Below, one piece after another: positions 52,134 through 61,584 of a stretch of DNA of 64,000 nt; position 1 is the stretch's first letter; every line of letters begins with the position of its first letter. A program made the translations under genes and the position numbers. The notes below the pieces were generated by a model, which was not told the origin of the DNA, ran no database searches, and worked only from the letters and a program-made list of their open reading frames with translations. Origin of the DNA: Microvirga tunisiensis (lineage in GTDB: Bacteria > Pseudomonadota > Alphaproteobacteria > Rhizobiales > Beijerinckiaceae); assembly GCF_009296175.1 (NCBI RefSeq), contig NZ_VOSK01000001.1, positions 186,001 to 250,000 on the forward strand, in the 5' to 3' direction.

Positions 52134-53891
52134 CTACATTTCCCATCCGACACTTGGTCTAACTGGACGGCTAGTTCTGGGAGGCTTCGGAGTCGGTACT
52201 GAAACGCCCTTCGGCTGGGAGGTGCCCTCTAGGCCTGTTCCCATTCTCTTCTGGGTCAGGGTTTTGAATTCTTCCTGAGACAACCTATTGAGGTTGGTCA
52301 TCATAGAAATTCCCTTTTGGCTCTGCTGAAAAACCTCCGAGGCAATTTGGAAGGCTTTCGAGACCTTGATCGTCTGATCTTCAATCTTGACCTGTACCTT
52401 GCGGCTGCGCAGGGACAGGTAGTCCGACTCATGCCTGGCTATAGTGTCACGGGCGAAGGTGACGAGTTCCTTTGCACTGAAGGGGCGGGACTGGACGCTT
52501 TTGATGCTGCGGCTGCCGGTAGTCCTCTCCTCCGAGCAGCAAACAACGTGGAACGACGGCTGGCCCTTGGCATCGCGAACGGCCTGGGCAAAGTACACTT
52601 CGCTGCCAGTGCAGATCGCCCGAACCCAGGGGTTGTCGGAGACCTTTGTCCAAGCCTTGTAGGTTGTGTCTCCCTTTTCCACGAACCGCTGGGCGTCAAT
52701 GTATTCGTTCATGGTGCCATGAACATAGGTGCTCGCCCCCATATCGATGAGGATCCCGTGCGTCTTCCCTATTGCGCTCCGGGCGGCGCGGCCGACCATT
52801 TGCATGTATTCAGCCCGGCTCAAGATCTCCTTGGTATTAAGAATGGCGACCGTTTCCGGAGCGTCAAAGCCTTCGCCGATCATACCGACTGAACAAAGCG
52901 CCTGGACCTTGCCGCTTGCATAGTCGGTGACGGCAGCCTCGATCTCGTCATGCCGCATCTCGGAATGAATTACTCCGGCACCGATGCCTTGATCCTCGAA
53001 CGCGGTCTTTAGTTTCTCCGCATCATCGATTGTCGTGGCAAACCCAAGGATCGGCCTTCCCTCAAGCCCTCGTCTTCTCATCTCTTGACAGGCTTCACGT
53101 GCCGCTCTGTCGAAAAAATCATCTGGCCTGTTGCGTTGGATCAGTGAGCGGATTCCCGCGCGGGTCTTCTGGATATCCCGGTCGTCGATCTTCGCTTCGA
53201 TGGCGTCCCTGACCCAAGTGCCATTCTTCAATGGGTAATCGGGTGTGACCGTTGGGACCTCCGTGATTTGTCCGATCTTGATGGCCTCGGCATAGGTCAT
53301 GACAATCCGTCTCGCAGAGGCAAGACGGGGATGGAGGCTGGCACCGTCCCCACGGAACGGCGTTGCAGTGGTACCGACAATGACGGCACCGGGGTTGGCT
53401 TTGGTCACCTCGTCGATGACACGGCTGTATTCGGAAGCTGGATCTTCGTCAGTGGTGTGGTGGCATTCGTCGATTTGGATGAGGGCGAAATGCCCGAGTT
53501 CATCCATCCTTGAGGCGATAGTCTGGGGAAGGGCATAGACGACATCGGCTTGCTTGGCGCCGAGGATATTACCGTCCATTGCAACGGCTGTTCTATCGGG
53601 GTCGATCCCGGAGTGAGAGGATTTCTGAGAATTCTGGGAGGCGATCCTGCGAAGACCCTGGAGCACGAGGACCCGGCTGTCGCTGATGCCGTCCTGAAGG
53701 CGATCACCGTCACTGATAGCAGCTGCCACCCGATTGTTGATCCAGGTTTTCCCGCCACCCGTGGGGGCGATCAGAAGCACGTCTTCGCCGTTCCGGACCG
53801 CATCTATGATCTCAGAAGCGATCCGCTCCTGAAGCTCGCGAGCTTTAGGATTGACGTAAAACGCCGGCGTCTGGGATGCATTGGGCGACAT
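52134..53891 (-). CDS. SF2 DEAD/DEAH-type helicase, 585 aa
   Basis: Walker A VLLIAPTGGGKTWINNRVAA, DEXX box LIQIDECHHT, motif III VGTTATPFRG, motif IV/V region ALCSVGMIGEGFDAPETVAI and motif VI YMQMVGRAARS. The overall architecture resembles restriction-type or UvrB-like SF2 translocases. C-terminal 150 residues are helical then Pro/Arg/Ser-rich. Reads into a 111-bp gap before the cobS-like gene. May repair or restart DNA replication on the replicon; no nuclease domain seen. Confidence 0.88.
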   Translation of the reverse strand: MSPNASQTPAFYVNPKARELQERIASEIIDAVRNGEDVLLIAPTGGGKTWINNRVAAAISDGDRLQDGISDSRVLVLQGLRRIASQNSQKSSHSGIDPDRTAVAMDGNILGAKQADVVYALPQTIASRMDELGHFALIQIDECHHTTDEDPASEYSRVIDEVTKANPGAVIVGTTATPFRGDGASLHPRLASARRIVMTYAEAIKIGQITEVPTVTPDYPLKNGTWVRDAIEAKIDDRDIQKTRAGIRSLIQRNRPDDFFDRAAREACQEMRRRGLEGRPILGFATTIDDAEKLKTAFEDQGIGAGVIHSEMRHDEIEAAVTDYASGKVQALCSVGMIGEGFDAPETVAILNTKEILSRAEYMQMVGRAARSAIGKTHGILIDMGASTYVHGTMNEYIDAQRFVEKGDTTYKAWTKVSDNPWVRAICTGSEVYFAQAVRDAKGQPSFHVVCCSEERTTGSRSIKSVQSRPFSAKELVTFARDTIARHESDYLSLRSRKVQVKIEDQTIKVSKAFQIASEVFQQSQKGISMMTNLNRLSQEEFKTLTQKRMGTGLEGTSQPKGVSVPTPKPPRTSRPVRPSVGWEM

Positions 53892-54047
53892 GGCAGATCC
53901 GGGTCCTTGCCTATTTCCGCATTGTACCCGAACGAAAACCCAACAGAAAAGGGGCTAAGTGCCTTGAATCGGGTTTTGTATGTTCCTTAATGCCTCCGAA
54001 CCTCCTATGATCGTCGCCGACGTTATTCCCTCAAGTGGAGATTGATC

Positions 54048-56021
54048 ATGCGAAAGCGGTTCTTCGGTGGTCGCAGCCAGCCGGAACCCCACCAACCTCA
54101 TCCCCAGCCCCACCTTGGCAATTCGCCCCAGGCTGGCGTGAATGGGTCCGGTCCAGCCGGCGGGCGTAAGTCTGGTGCTGGCGACGCCAGTGCGGACATA
54201 GCCGGTGAACTGGCCTCAGCAGCGCTGGGTGCGAACGGACAGTCGCGCGGAGGCATTGGCTTCCTTAGAGGCGCAGCTGGGATGGCCCTGAGAGCTGGGA
54301 CGTCCGATATCGCGATGTCGGCAGGGAAGGCATTTCTATATTACCAGCTGGCACAGATTGTTTACGGCGAGATCAAAGAATACCTCAACGCCTTCCTAGG
54401 CACCGATAAGCACCGATCCGATAGCTGGGCTCAAGGCATCCGGGACCCTTCGCTCGAGCAGGCACTCAACAACTCGGGTGCGGGACGTGATGCAGTTGCC
54501 GCTGGGCAGAAGATCGAGGCCCTGACCCAAGGTCAGTCGCTGGCCGGACGCGCGGTCGATCCAACCACACATCGGGGGTTGGGGTCTTACGAGACGGGGA
54601 ATCTCAACCAGCCTCACCCGACGCTTGGTGCTGGATCGCAGATGGTTGTGAGGCTTCCCGGTGAGACCGGGCAAGAGTTTAGGCTCGACATGAGCGGGGC
54701 CCATAATGACAAAGAAGCCCTGAACACGCTCCTATCTGATTATCCGAACAAGGCGCGGGCGTTCGGCCTTCCGCCAGAACTGCCCTCCGGGTCCTCCGTA
54801 ATGATTGGCAATCGGGAGACCGGGGAAGACGCCCGAGAGTACCAGTTTGTCGATGGCAAGACCTTCCTTCAAAACAACTCCATCGATGGATCCCTGGACC
54901 GTGCCTCTCACGCCATCGGCACCTCTGAGACGTACGGATCCAAAGATTTCAGCTTTAATAAAGAGGTGATCGCGGTATCCGATCCAAGGCTTATCGATGC
55001 GGCGTCCTTCGCGGATCAGGCAAAGAGCAGCAGCCTCATCGTCCGGGAGAGCCGGTATGAAGGCATGGAGTCCCAGCAGGTTGTTGGTCCGGAGGGCTGG
55101 TTCAGCAAAGGGGACGGCGAGGCGATGGCCAGTCTGGCGACCTCGCTCGGCATTCAGGACGGGGCAGGAAAGGTCGTGCAGGCTCATGACGTCCGCACGG
55201 GCGAGAACGCTGTAGCAGTCAGCGGCCCAAGCGGGATGGCGGCGATGAGCGTCGATGCTCAGGGTGGCCAGCATATTGTGGCACAAGCCCAGCAGGGTGA
55301 GTGGTACCGGACGGTCGCTGTCAGTGCAGAATCCGATGAAAAGGCGCTGTCCTTCGATTCCCAGGGCCAAGGCCACCTCACTGACAAGGGGGTGGAACGG
55401 CTGGACAACGTATCCAAGTTCGTCAGCAATGCTTCCCCGATGGAGGAACTCGCGCAGGCGGTTGATGGCAGCGCGAGAGGCGCGGTGGTTGCCGACCTTT
55501 CAGGCAAGGAGCCCCTGACGGCCATGCGGGTGTCCTTCGACAATGAGAATTCTCAGTCCCAGATGGACTTCATTGTGAAGAATGGGCAGTTGACCATCAC
55601 GGAGAACAGCCGCGCCGACGGAAAACCAATTGAATTGGCGGTGATCCGGGACGCCTCCATCAAGGTTGATCCGCAAAGTGGTGCTGTCGAGATGGGTGAG
55701 AAGGCCCAAGGCCTGATGAAGCACGCGCTGGAACTTGGAGCGGAAGGCGGACGCGAGGGCAAGACCGCGATGCGGATGTTCGCTGAGGCACACCCAGAGA
55801 CCCAGCAATTCGCTTCGGTCACGGATCGTCAGCAATCGGGTCAACCGAATATCTTCGCGCAAGTGGCCGGATCTGGAGATTTGGCTCCGAATGCGAGGGG
55901 TACGATGAGCGGGATCGTCAACCAGGCGTCCCAGGAGGCCGATCATATCGCTACGGCTATGCCGGCGCGGGTGGCTCAGATGCCGTCCGTTGCGAAAGCG
56001 TCCCTTGAGATTGGAGGCTGA
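54048..56021 (+). CDS. Hypothetical protein, 657 aa
   Basis: ATG 54048 follows GGAG; an earlier in-frame TTG is less likely. N-terminus has a His/Pro/Gln-rich low-complexity stretch (QPEPHQPHPQPHLGNSPQAG), followed by Gly/Ala-rich (GGIGFLRGAAGMALRAGTSD) and possibly one membrane-peripheral helix. The rest is long, mixed and apparently soluble with repeated GxxG-type strands. No family recognised. It ends two bases before a small exported protein gene, so an operon is likely. Confidence 0.6.
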   Translation: MRKRFFGGRSQPEPHQPHPQPHLGNSPQAGVNGSGPAGGRKSGAGDASADIAGELASAALGANGQSRGGIGFLRGAAGMALRAGTSDIAMSAGKAFLYYQLAQIVYGEIKEYLNAFLGTDKHRSDSWAQGIRDPSLEQALNNSGAGRDAVAAGQKIEALTQGQSLAGRAVDPTTHRGLGSYETGNLNQPHPTLGAGSQMVVRLPGETGQEFRLDMSGAHNDKEALNTLLSDYPNKARAFGLPPELPSGSSVMIGNRETGEDAREYQFVDGKTFLQNNSIDGSLDRASHAIGTSETYGSKDFSFNKEVIAVSDPRLIDAASFADQAKSSSLIVRESRYEGMESQQVVGPEGWFSKGDGEAMASLATSLGIQDGAGKVVQAHDVRTGENAVAVSGPSGMAAMSVDAQGGQHIVAQAQQGEWYRTVAVSAESDEKALSFDSQGQGHLTDKGVERLDNVSKFVSNASPMEELAQAVDGSARGAVVADLSGKEPLTAMRVSFDNENSQSQMDFIVKNGQLTITENSRADGKPIELAVIRDASIKVDPQSGAVEMGEKAQGLMKHALELGAEGGREGKTAMRMFAEAHPETQQFASVTDRQQSGQPNIFAQVAGSGDLAPNARGTMSGIVNQASQEADHIATAMPARVAQMPSVAKASLEIGG

Positions 56022-56023
56022 CG

Positions 56024-56338
56024 ATGCGGAGGTTTGGAATTCTTGCGGTTGTGGGATTAATGCTCGGCGCATCGGCTGGGGGGCATGCTCGCGATTTGAC
56101 GAAGCCTGGGGTGGACCTGAGTGGTTTGGATCCGCTCGGACCATCGAAAGGACAGGGGCAGGCCGTCATTACCGGGTTTAGGGATCCGCCCAGAGCAGAC
56201 CCTCGGATCGACTTCAGCGCCCCGGGGCTGCAGGACACGCTCTCGTCGGGATCGCCGGGGTCCTCCTCGACCTGTCCGGGGCCGTGCTCTGGGCTGGTTG
56301 GGCCGAGCAATTCGAGATTCCTCGGCAGTACGTACTAG
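56024..56338 (+). CDS. Small exported protein, 104 aa
   Basis: GGAGG seven bases upstream. Signal peptide MRRFGILAVVGLMLGASAGG with cleavage before the mature part (RDLTKPGVDLSGLDPLGPSK). The mature part is short, Gly/Pro/Ser-rich with two Cys (STCPGPCSGLVGPS) and probably unfolded or anchored. No family recognised. Confidence 0.55.
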   Translation: MRRFGILAVVGLMLGASAGGHARDLTKPGVDLSGLDPLGPSKGQGQAVITGFRDPPRADPRIDFSAPGLQDTLSSGSPGSSSTCPGPCSGLVGPSNSRFLGSTY

Positions 56339-56847
56339 CGTGCAGCGAGCTTTCGCGCTGCGCCCACACCACGGGCATAGCGACCGATTGCAATGATCAG
56401 AGCGGCAGCCAACACGATAAGCGTGAGGCTGCCGTTTCCTTTGAAAAAGCGGTTGGCGCCTGCGAACATCACGAAGGGACACCAGTAGGTGATGACGTAC
56501 ATCACTTGGTCATAGGCTGAGACCGCGCGCCGGAAGCTGACGGTCTTGCCCGATTGTACTGAGATGCGCGGGGCATCCATGACGGCCATCGTGCGGAGCC
56601 AGAAGGTCCCTAGACGGGTCTCGTCCAGGGCACGCGGATTGTAGCCGGTTAGCGCAATGAGCGAGCGGTGACCGTAATAGCGGTCAAGATTGAAGGCGGC
56701 GACCACCATGAGCAGAAGCAGATTCATGGTGCCCATACCGGCGAACGCCAGGATCGCCATCACGCCAAGCGAGATGATGTCTATCAAGGCATCCAATAGG
56801 GAGCGACTGCGGGAGGGCGCAGCCGCGGGGGTGAGATTCTCAGTCAA
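56335..56847 (-). CDS. Membrane protein, 170 aa
   Basis: TTG at 56847 lies six bases after GGAGA; an earlier TTG at 56880 overlaps the helicase stop. Two clusters of hydrophobic residues (ALIDIISLGVMAILAFAGMG, MNLLLLMVVAAFNLDRYYGH and GSLTLIVLAAALIIAIGRY) predict three or four membrane helices. No family recognised. It follows the strawberry-notch helicase gene on the same strand and may be co-transcribed. Confidence 0.5.
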   Translation of the reverse strand: MTENLTPAAAPSRSRSLLDALIDIISLGVMAILAFAGMGTMNLLLLMVVAAFNLDRYYGHRSLIALTGYNPRALDETRLGTFWLRTMAVMDAPRISVQSGKTVSFRRAVSAYDQVMYVITYWCPFVMFAGANRFFKGNGSLTLIVLAAALIIAIGRYARGVGAARKLAAR

Positions 56848-56861
56848 ACAGCGTCTCCACT

Positions 56862-59800
56862 TCAGGCAATCAGGCTCCAATCGGGCTGATCCGAAGTATA
56901 GGCGTATCCGTACAGAGCGATAAGGTTCTTCAACGTCTGTTCAGCCTTAGCTGAATCCGTCGGGAAGGCGAGATACTCCAGACCATTGAACGTAACGAGA
57001 TCCAGGCCGAGGTGCGGGGCATTTGCCTTGAACGTCTTCAGCTTGTCGTCAGACAGGTTGTAGGTCTGACGCACGGCCGTCATCACGAGCTGCGGGGTGA
57101 TCATCGTGCTGTTGCTCAGGACAATCGTCTTTCCGGCGTCGAGCTCCTGCTTGATCTCGGCGAAGTCGAGCGCTCCGCCGACCTTGAGGTTGCCAAGCTT
57201 GATGCGGATATCCTCGACCTCCTCCTCCGAGGTGATGAACCCAAGGATCCGGCTCCCGTCGCTGGTGTTGGCGATCCAGAGGCGGCGACCGAAACCGAAC
57301 TTGGTCTTGCCGAAGTGCTTCCAGATCAAGGGCAGAGCGCCCGAGATCATGATCTTCTCGCGGGCACGATGGTTCTTGATGCGATCCACCTGAACCTGCC
57401 AGAGCATCTCGGCCCGTGACTGATCCTCGACCTTCTCGATACGGCGTCCCCGCATGGCGAATTTCGGCATCACGCACTCGCCGTCTGGGCGGATGACATG
57501 AACCATTTCCCAGCCGTTGGAGGCCAAGCCCGTGGGCACCTCGATCCATACGTCCGCCGTCGACATGTTGAACCAGGTTTGGGGCATGTCAGTTGTGGAG
57601 CGGAGGAGGAGCGCCGTCTGGTACGCTTGGCTGAAATACGAGATGTTCGAGTTGGGGTCGCATTCGAGCTTGGTGACCTTAACCCGAGCGCCCGTGAAGG
57701 GATGGGTGTAGATCACGTTTTCGTCGATGGTGCGAACTTCCTCCCGCATGAACTCCGGCCCCGTGTCGAAATTGCCGTCCGAGATGAGTGCCATCACGTG
57801 GTTTGCGATCTCGGAGTCGAGGTAGGCGAACGCCTTCCGCTGCACGGCGATTGGGAGCGTCGCTGCCCGACGGAGGAAGACTTCGAGGGTGATGTAGCTT
57901 TGGCCCCGGTAGCTGCCCTTGGTCTCAAGGTCGTTGAGGAAGGTGATATCCTCCGGTTTGAGATCATCATAGCTGCCACCTTTGAGCTTTGCGTAGAACG
58001 AGCTCCAGCCTGAATACGCATGGGACGAGCGGTAGCTGTCCAGCGACGTAAAGAGACCGTTCGAGGTCGCCTGTCGGTGCCCCTGGCTCAGGGCGCCGAG
58101 GCTCGCCATGCGGGTCACGACAGACGAGAGATAGACCTTCTCAGCGGGGATATCGAGGGCAACGTACGATACCACAGGCGGCTGCTTTTGGTTGCTGCGA
58201 TGCGACCGGCCGAGACCCTGAACGGCCTGATCCGCCTGCGATCCGAGCTGCAGGACGTAGTGGCGCCGCTGCCGCTGGTTTCGCGCGAACAGGCTCGCGT
58301 GGTAATCCATTCCAGTGCCGCCGGCGCTGTTGCTGAAGACAAGGATCTGTTTCTGGTCGTTCATAAAGGCCCGCCAGTCCTGACGGACGTCGCGCTCCGT
58401 GCGTGGCTCCAACTTGCTTGCGGCGTTAGCATCCCCGTGGTTGCCCAGAGCATCGACTGGCACGACGCGCTTAGACCGTCCGGTGATCTCCGCCACCTGG
58501 GACGTGCCAAAGTTTCCGAGAAGTGCTTCCAGCGGGCGAATAAAGCCCGGCATGGACTGAATCTTCTCGATCAGGGCACGCTTGGCATCGACGTTCATGT
58601 CGATTGTGACCATGGAACCGTTCTTCTTGATCGCGAAGCCTTCCTTGTTGGTCAGGACCTCCGGCAAGGACTCTACGAACCGGATGAGTTCGCTCGCTGC
58701 CTGGAGCTTCGAGGCATCGATGTCGCCGCTATCGAGATGGCGGTCGAGCTCCGCTTCGAACGTGTTCTGCAGCTGGATGACGCAGGCTTCGCCGCGTGCG
58801 AGGGCCTTCTTGATGTCCTCGATGAGGCTGTGTGTCTTGATCGAAACGATCAGGGTGTCGATCACGCGCTTGGAGAGTTGGGCGTAGAGCGCACCGAAAT
58901 ACGTGCCGCCGTTAGCCGTCCGGACTTGGCGCCAAGTTGGCTTCCAGCCCTTCTCATCGGCGGGCACGGCGTTCTCGATGCACGTCCGGGCAATGCTGGT
59001 GATCTCGTAGAGCATATTTGAGTATCGGTCGAACAACTCGATGTCGTTGGCCGACATCGGGTGGATCAGCTCTTCGTAGCGGACACCCTCAAGGGAGAGC
59101 TGCCGGCAGACCATCTGCCCTGCGGCCTTGATGTGCGAGGTGATCGCTTCCAGTCCCGAGAGGCCCGCGCCACCGAAATCGTCGAAGAAGTCGGTGGGCT
59201 TGGCGTAGCTGGTCCCGGCGCCCCACAGACCAAGGCGGACCATGTAGGCGAGATTGTCGAGCTCGGTTGCACCGGTGGCCGAGCAATAGACCACGCGAGC
59301 GTTCGGCAGGGCGTTCTGTAACTTGATGCCAGCGAGACCCTGCAGGGAGGTGGCGACGCCCCAGCCACCGTCGTTCTTGTTCGAATCCAGACCGTTGCGC
59401 ATGTTCTGGCTCTCATCCAGCACGATGACGCCGTCGAAGTCCTCACCGACCCAATCTGTGATCTGCTTCAGGCGGTCGAAACGGCCGGTTTCATTTTGGC
59501 TTCGGAGAAGTGCATAGGTCAGATAAAGGATACCATTGCGCTTCGGTACCGCATGCTTGCGGTTGTAGTCGCCGAGATTGATCAGATTCTCGGTCGACAT
59601 TCCCAGCATTTGCATGGCCTTAACGACATTCTCTCGATGCCTCTGCTTCTCGCCGACGACGATCGCCTTACGGCGGCCGCGGTTCCAGTTGTCGAGAATG
59701 ATGCCGGTGGTTTCGTTGGTCTTGCCCGCGCCGGTACCGTCTGCAACGAGGAAGCCCAGCCGAGGCTCGGCATTGAGGTCAGGGTCAAACGGAAGAAGCT

Positions 59801-60722
59801 TGCTGTGAGCCTCGCCGGCGAGCACGATGCTCTCCAACTGAATGTCGGACAATGCACCGGAGCGGATTACCTCCGGGTCGAGCATGGGCTTATATGTCGG
59901 CGCGACTGGTTTGGACCCGGCAAGGGTCTTCGACTGAATCAGGGCCGCCGGATGGGGTTTAGCTTCGGCGAAGATTGCGCATTCCGGACGGTACTGGTCG
60001 TAGATCTCATTCACGCTGCCGGAATCATCTTCCGTCGGTGGATTGTGGGAGATCTCGATTGCCTTGCCCTTGGCCACTTTGGGCGGGCGGCGGGTGGCCG
60101 GATCGCGCACAGGAATGATGTCGAGCGCCTGACCGGCGGTCTTGTCGATCACTTTGATGTCTACGACTTCCGGAGCGACGGTGGCATCCGTTCCGCCGAC
60201 ATAAAGGTCCACAGCTGCATCCTCAATGTTGAAGCTGGCGATGCGACCGGCATTGACGAACAGGTGATCGGATGGGGCGTCAGCCTTGCTGCGAACCACA
60301 GCGACACGAGTATCATCCGGGACGGCAAAGCCTTGGGGAGGAACGGATTGCGCGGGGCTGGACAGAATGATGCCGTTCGGGGAAGGGCTCTTCTTCTTGG
60401 GGGTAGCGCCGCTAGCCGAAACGATGGCGGCGGACACGCAGCTGTCGACAAGGATATTGTCGTTCTGGGCAATGCCGACGAGGCGGGCGGCGGCCCAAGT
60501 AGCTTCTATGTTTGCAGTTTTCGGGAGGGCGCACAGCTTGCGCAGCACTGCGACGGCGTTGAGAGAGGCTGCGCTGGATGGTGCGTCTGGGCCAATCTGA
60601 TCGGCATAGCGGGCGAAGGCCGCCTGCATGGTCTCCATTGCAAGCTCCTGATCGCCTGCGTCGAGAGTGTGGCCGCGTGCGATCTTTTCCAGAGCCTTGG
60701 TCACTTCGGTTTGCGTCGCCAT
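56862..60722 (-). CDS. Strawberry-notch-like SF2 helicase, 1286 aa
   Basis: ATG 60722 (MATQTEVTKALEKIARGHTL) is chosen; upstream in-frame sequence lacks coding character. Walker A FLVADGTGAGKTNETTGII, DEXX box VIVLDESQNMRNG, motif III VVYCSATGATELDNLAYMV. A second RecA lobe is seen near SNSAGGTGMDYHASLF with QGLGRSHRSNQKQPP as motif VI. The architecture matches bacterial and phage strawberry-notch helicases, which remodel DNA-bound proteins or chromatin in eukaryotes; bacterial role unknown. The first 300 residues are a separate N-terminal domain. Large and well conserved in motif spacing. Confidence 0.88.
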   Translation of the reverse strand: MATQTEVTKALEKIARGHTLDAGDQELAMETMQAAFARYADQIGPDAPSSAASLNAVAVLRKLCALPKTANIEATWAAARLVGIAQNDNILVDSCVSAAIVSASGATPKKKSPSPNGIILSSPAQSVPPQGFAVPDDTRVAVVRSKADAPSDHLFVNAGRIASFNIEDAAVDLYVGGTDATVAPEVVDIKVIDKTAGQALDIIPVRDPATRRPPKVAKGKAIEISHNPPTEDDSGSVNEIYDQYRPECAIFAEAKPHPAALIQSKTLAGSKPVAPTYKPMLDPEVIRSGALSDIQLESIVLAGEAHSKLLPFDPDLNAEPRLGFLVADGTGAGKTNETTGIILDNWNRGRRKAIVVGEKQRHRENVVKAMQMLGMSTENLINLGDYNRKHAVPKRNGILYLTYALLRSQNETGRFDRLKQITDWVGEDFDGVIVLDESQNMRNGLDSNKNDGGWGVATSLQGLAGIKLQNALPNARVVYCSATGATELDNLAYMVRLGLWGAGTSYAKPTDFFDDFGGAGLSGLEAITSHIKAAGQMVCRQLSLEGVRYEELIHPMSANDIELFDRYSNMLYEITSIARTCIENAVPADEKGWKPTWRQVRTANGGTYFGALYAQLSKRVIDTLIVSIKTHSLIEDIKKALARGEACVIQLQNTFEAELDRHLDSGDIDASKLQAASELIRFVESLPEVLTNKEGFAIKKNGSMVTIDMNVDAKRALIEKIQSMPGFIRPLEALLGNFGTSQVAEITGRSKRVVPVDALGNHGDANAASKLEPRTERDVRQDWRAFMNDQKQILVFSNSAGGTGMDYHASLFARNQRQRRHYVLQLGSQADQAVQGLGRSHRSNQKQPPVVSYVALDIPAEKVYLSSVVTRMASLGALSQGHRQATSNGLFTSLDSYRSSHAYSGWSSFYAKLKGGSYDDLKPEDITFLNDLETKGSYRGQSYITLEVFLRRAATLPIAVQRKAFAYLDSEIANHVMALISDGNFDTGPEFMREEVRTIDENVIYTHPFTGARVKVTKLECDPNSNISYFSQAYQTALLLRSTTDMPQTWFNMSTADVWIEVPTGLASNGWEMVHVIRPDGECVMPKFAMRGRRIEKVEDQSRAEMLWQVQVDRIKNHRAREKIMISGALPLIWKHFGKTKFGFGRRLWIANTSDGSRILGFITSEEEVEDIRIKLGNLKVGGALDFAEIKQELDAGKTIVLSNSTMITPQLVMTAVRQTYNLSDDKLKTFKANAPHLGLDLVTFNGLEYLAFPTDSAKAEQTLKNLIALYGYAYTSDQPDWSLIA

Positions 60723-60808
60723 GAGGTTCTCATCTTGCGGGCGGCAGGCGCCCGTCATTTTGGGGATTTGGGGAATTCCGCTGATCACCTGGTGAACCAA
60801 ATAAAAAT

Positions 60809-60828
60809 GCCCCGCATCCTGGCGGGGC
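60809..60828 (-). terminator. Rho-independent terminator
   Basis: GCCCCGC/GCGGGGC 7-bp stem with a six-base loop. On the minus strand the hairpin is followed by ATTTTTATTT, so it ends transcription of the 61038 gene before the strawberry-notch gene. Confidence 0.8.
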
Positions 60829-61037
60829 CCTTTTCCAATGCAAGTAGGCATAATGGCGTGGTTTTAGGTTCGCGAGACGGCAAAGGGTAGGTCAAAAATT
60901 GTTTGGCACCGGAAGGCTCTAGTACGGAGTCAACTGAACCTTCGGCTTACCATGGGTCGGGATTGAGCGCATCGTTTCATCGCCGCGATTGGAGGGTTAA
61001 ACTCGCCGGGAACCTGAAATGATGAACTGCAGCAGCT

Positions 61038-61541
61038 TCACCGGCAGGTGACTGCAGAGCCTTGCCTTGTACAAGAGATCGCCTGATCCTTGCTAAGCGA
61101 GAGCGCGGCATCCCAGTCCGGCCTATCCTGAGCCTTCGGGCGTCCACAGCAGGCAAAGGCCTCCCGGACATTAAACTTGTAGTAAGCCTGTAGGATCCCG
61201 GTCTGGACGCCAGTCAGCGCAGCCTCCTCGTTGTCGTCAGACCACTCTGTAGAAAGATTGTCCCCGTTTGGCTTGACGGACATTAGGGTAAAGCTATCGG
61301 GTGCGCGATCAATCGCTGCGTAGCAGGCATCCGCTTTATCAAGTAGCGTAATCAGATCAGCTGGATAGCCTTGACGGGATAGATCGCTTTTCTTAGTAGC
61401 CAGCCGCACCGGATACCGGGCGTCGCCTTGGCAGAAGTCTGGTCCGCACGCACATTGCGCCCATGATCCCGGGGACAGTAAGAATGTCCCGAGACATGCG
61501 AATGCGAGACGGCACAGGTTCGTCATTCTCCCAGATACCAT
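61038..61541 (-). CDS. Cys-rich exported protein, 167 aa
   Basis: Signal peptide TNLCRLAFACLGTFLLSPGS with cleavage after SWA. A second ATG at 61526 gives a cleaner signal but its GGGAG is too close. The mature protein has several Cys (QCACGPDFCQGDARYP, LDKADACYAAIDR, FACCGRPKAQ, ISCTRQGSAVTCR), suggesting disulfides in the periplasm. No family recognised. Single gene, ended by the hairpin at 60809. Confidence 0.6.
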   Translation of the reverse strand: MVSGRMTNLCRLAFACLGTFLLSPGSWAQCACGPDFCQGDARYPVRLATKKSDLSRQGYPADLITLLDKADACYAAIDRAPDSFTLMSVKPNGDNLSTEWSDDNEEAALTGVQTGILQAYYKFNVREAFACCGRPKAQDRPDWDAALSLSKDQAISCTRQGSAVTCR

Positions 61542-61584
61542 GTAGGGCTACAGATCTGGATCCTCCGTATCGGCCGGAGTGCGG

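Noticed and set aside
54732-55376. Long minus-strand frame inside the 657-aa gene
   Set aside because: Antisense shadow of a gene with better start and operon context.
59496-60890. Long plus-strand open frame of 464 codons
   Set aside because: It lies wholly antisense to the strawberry-notch helicase gene, whose motifs are intact; no ribosome-binding site or recognisable protein.
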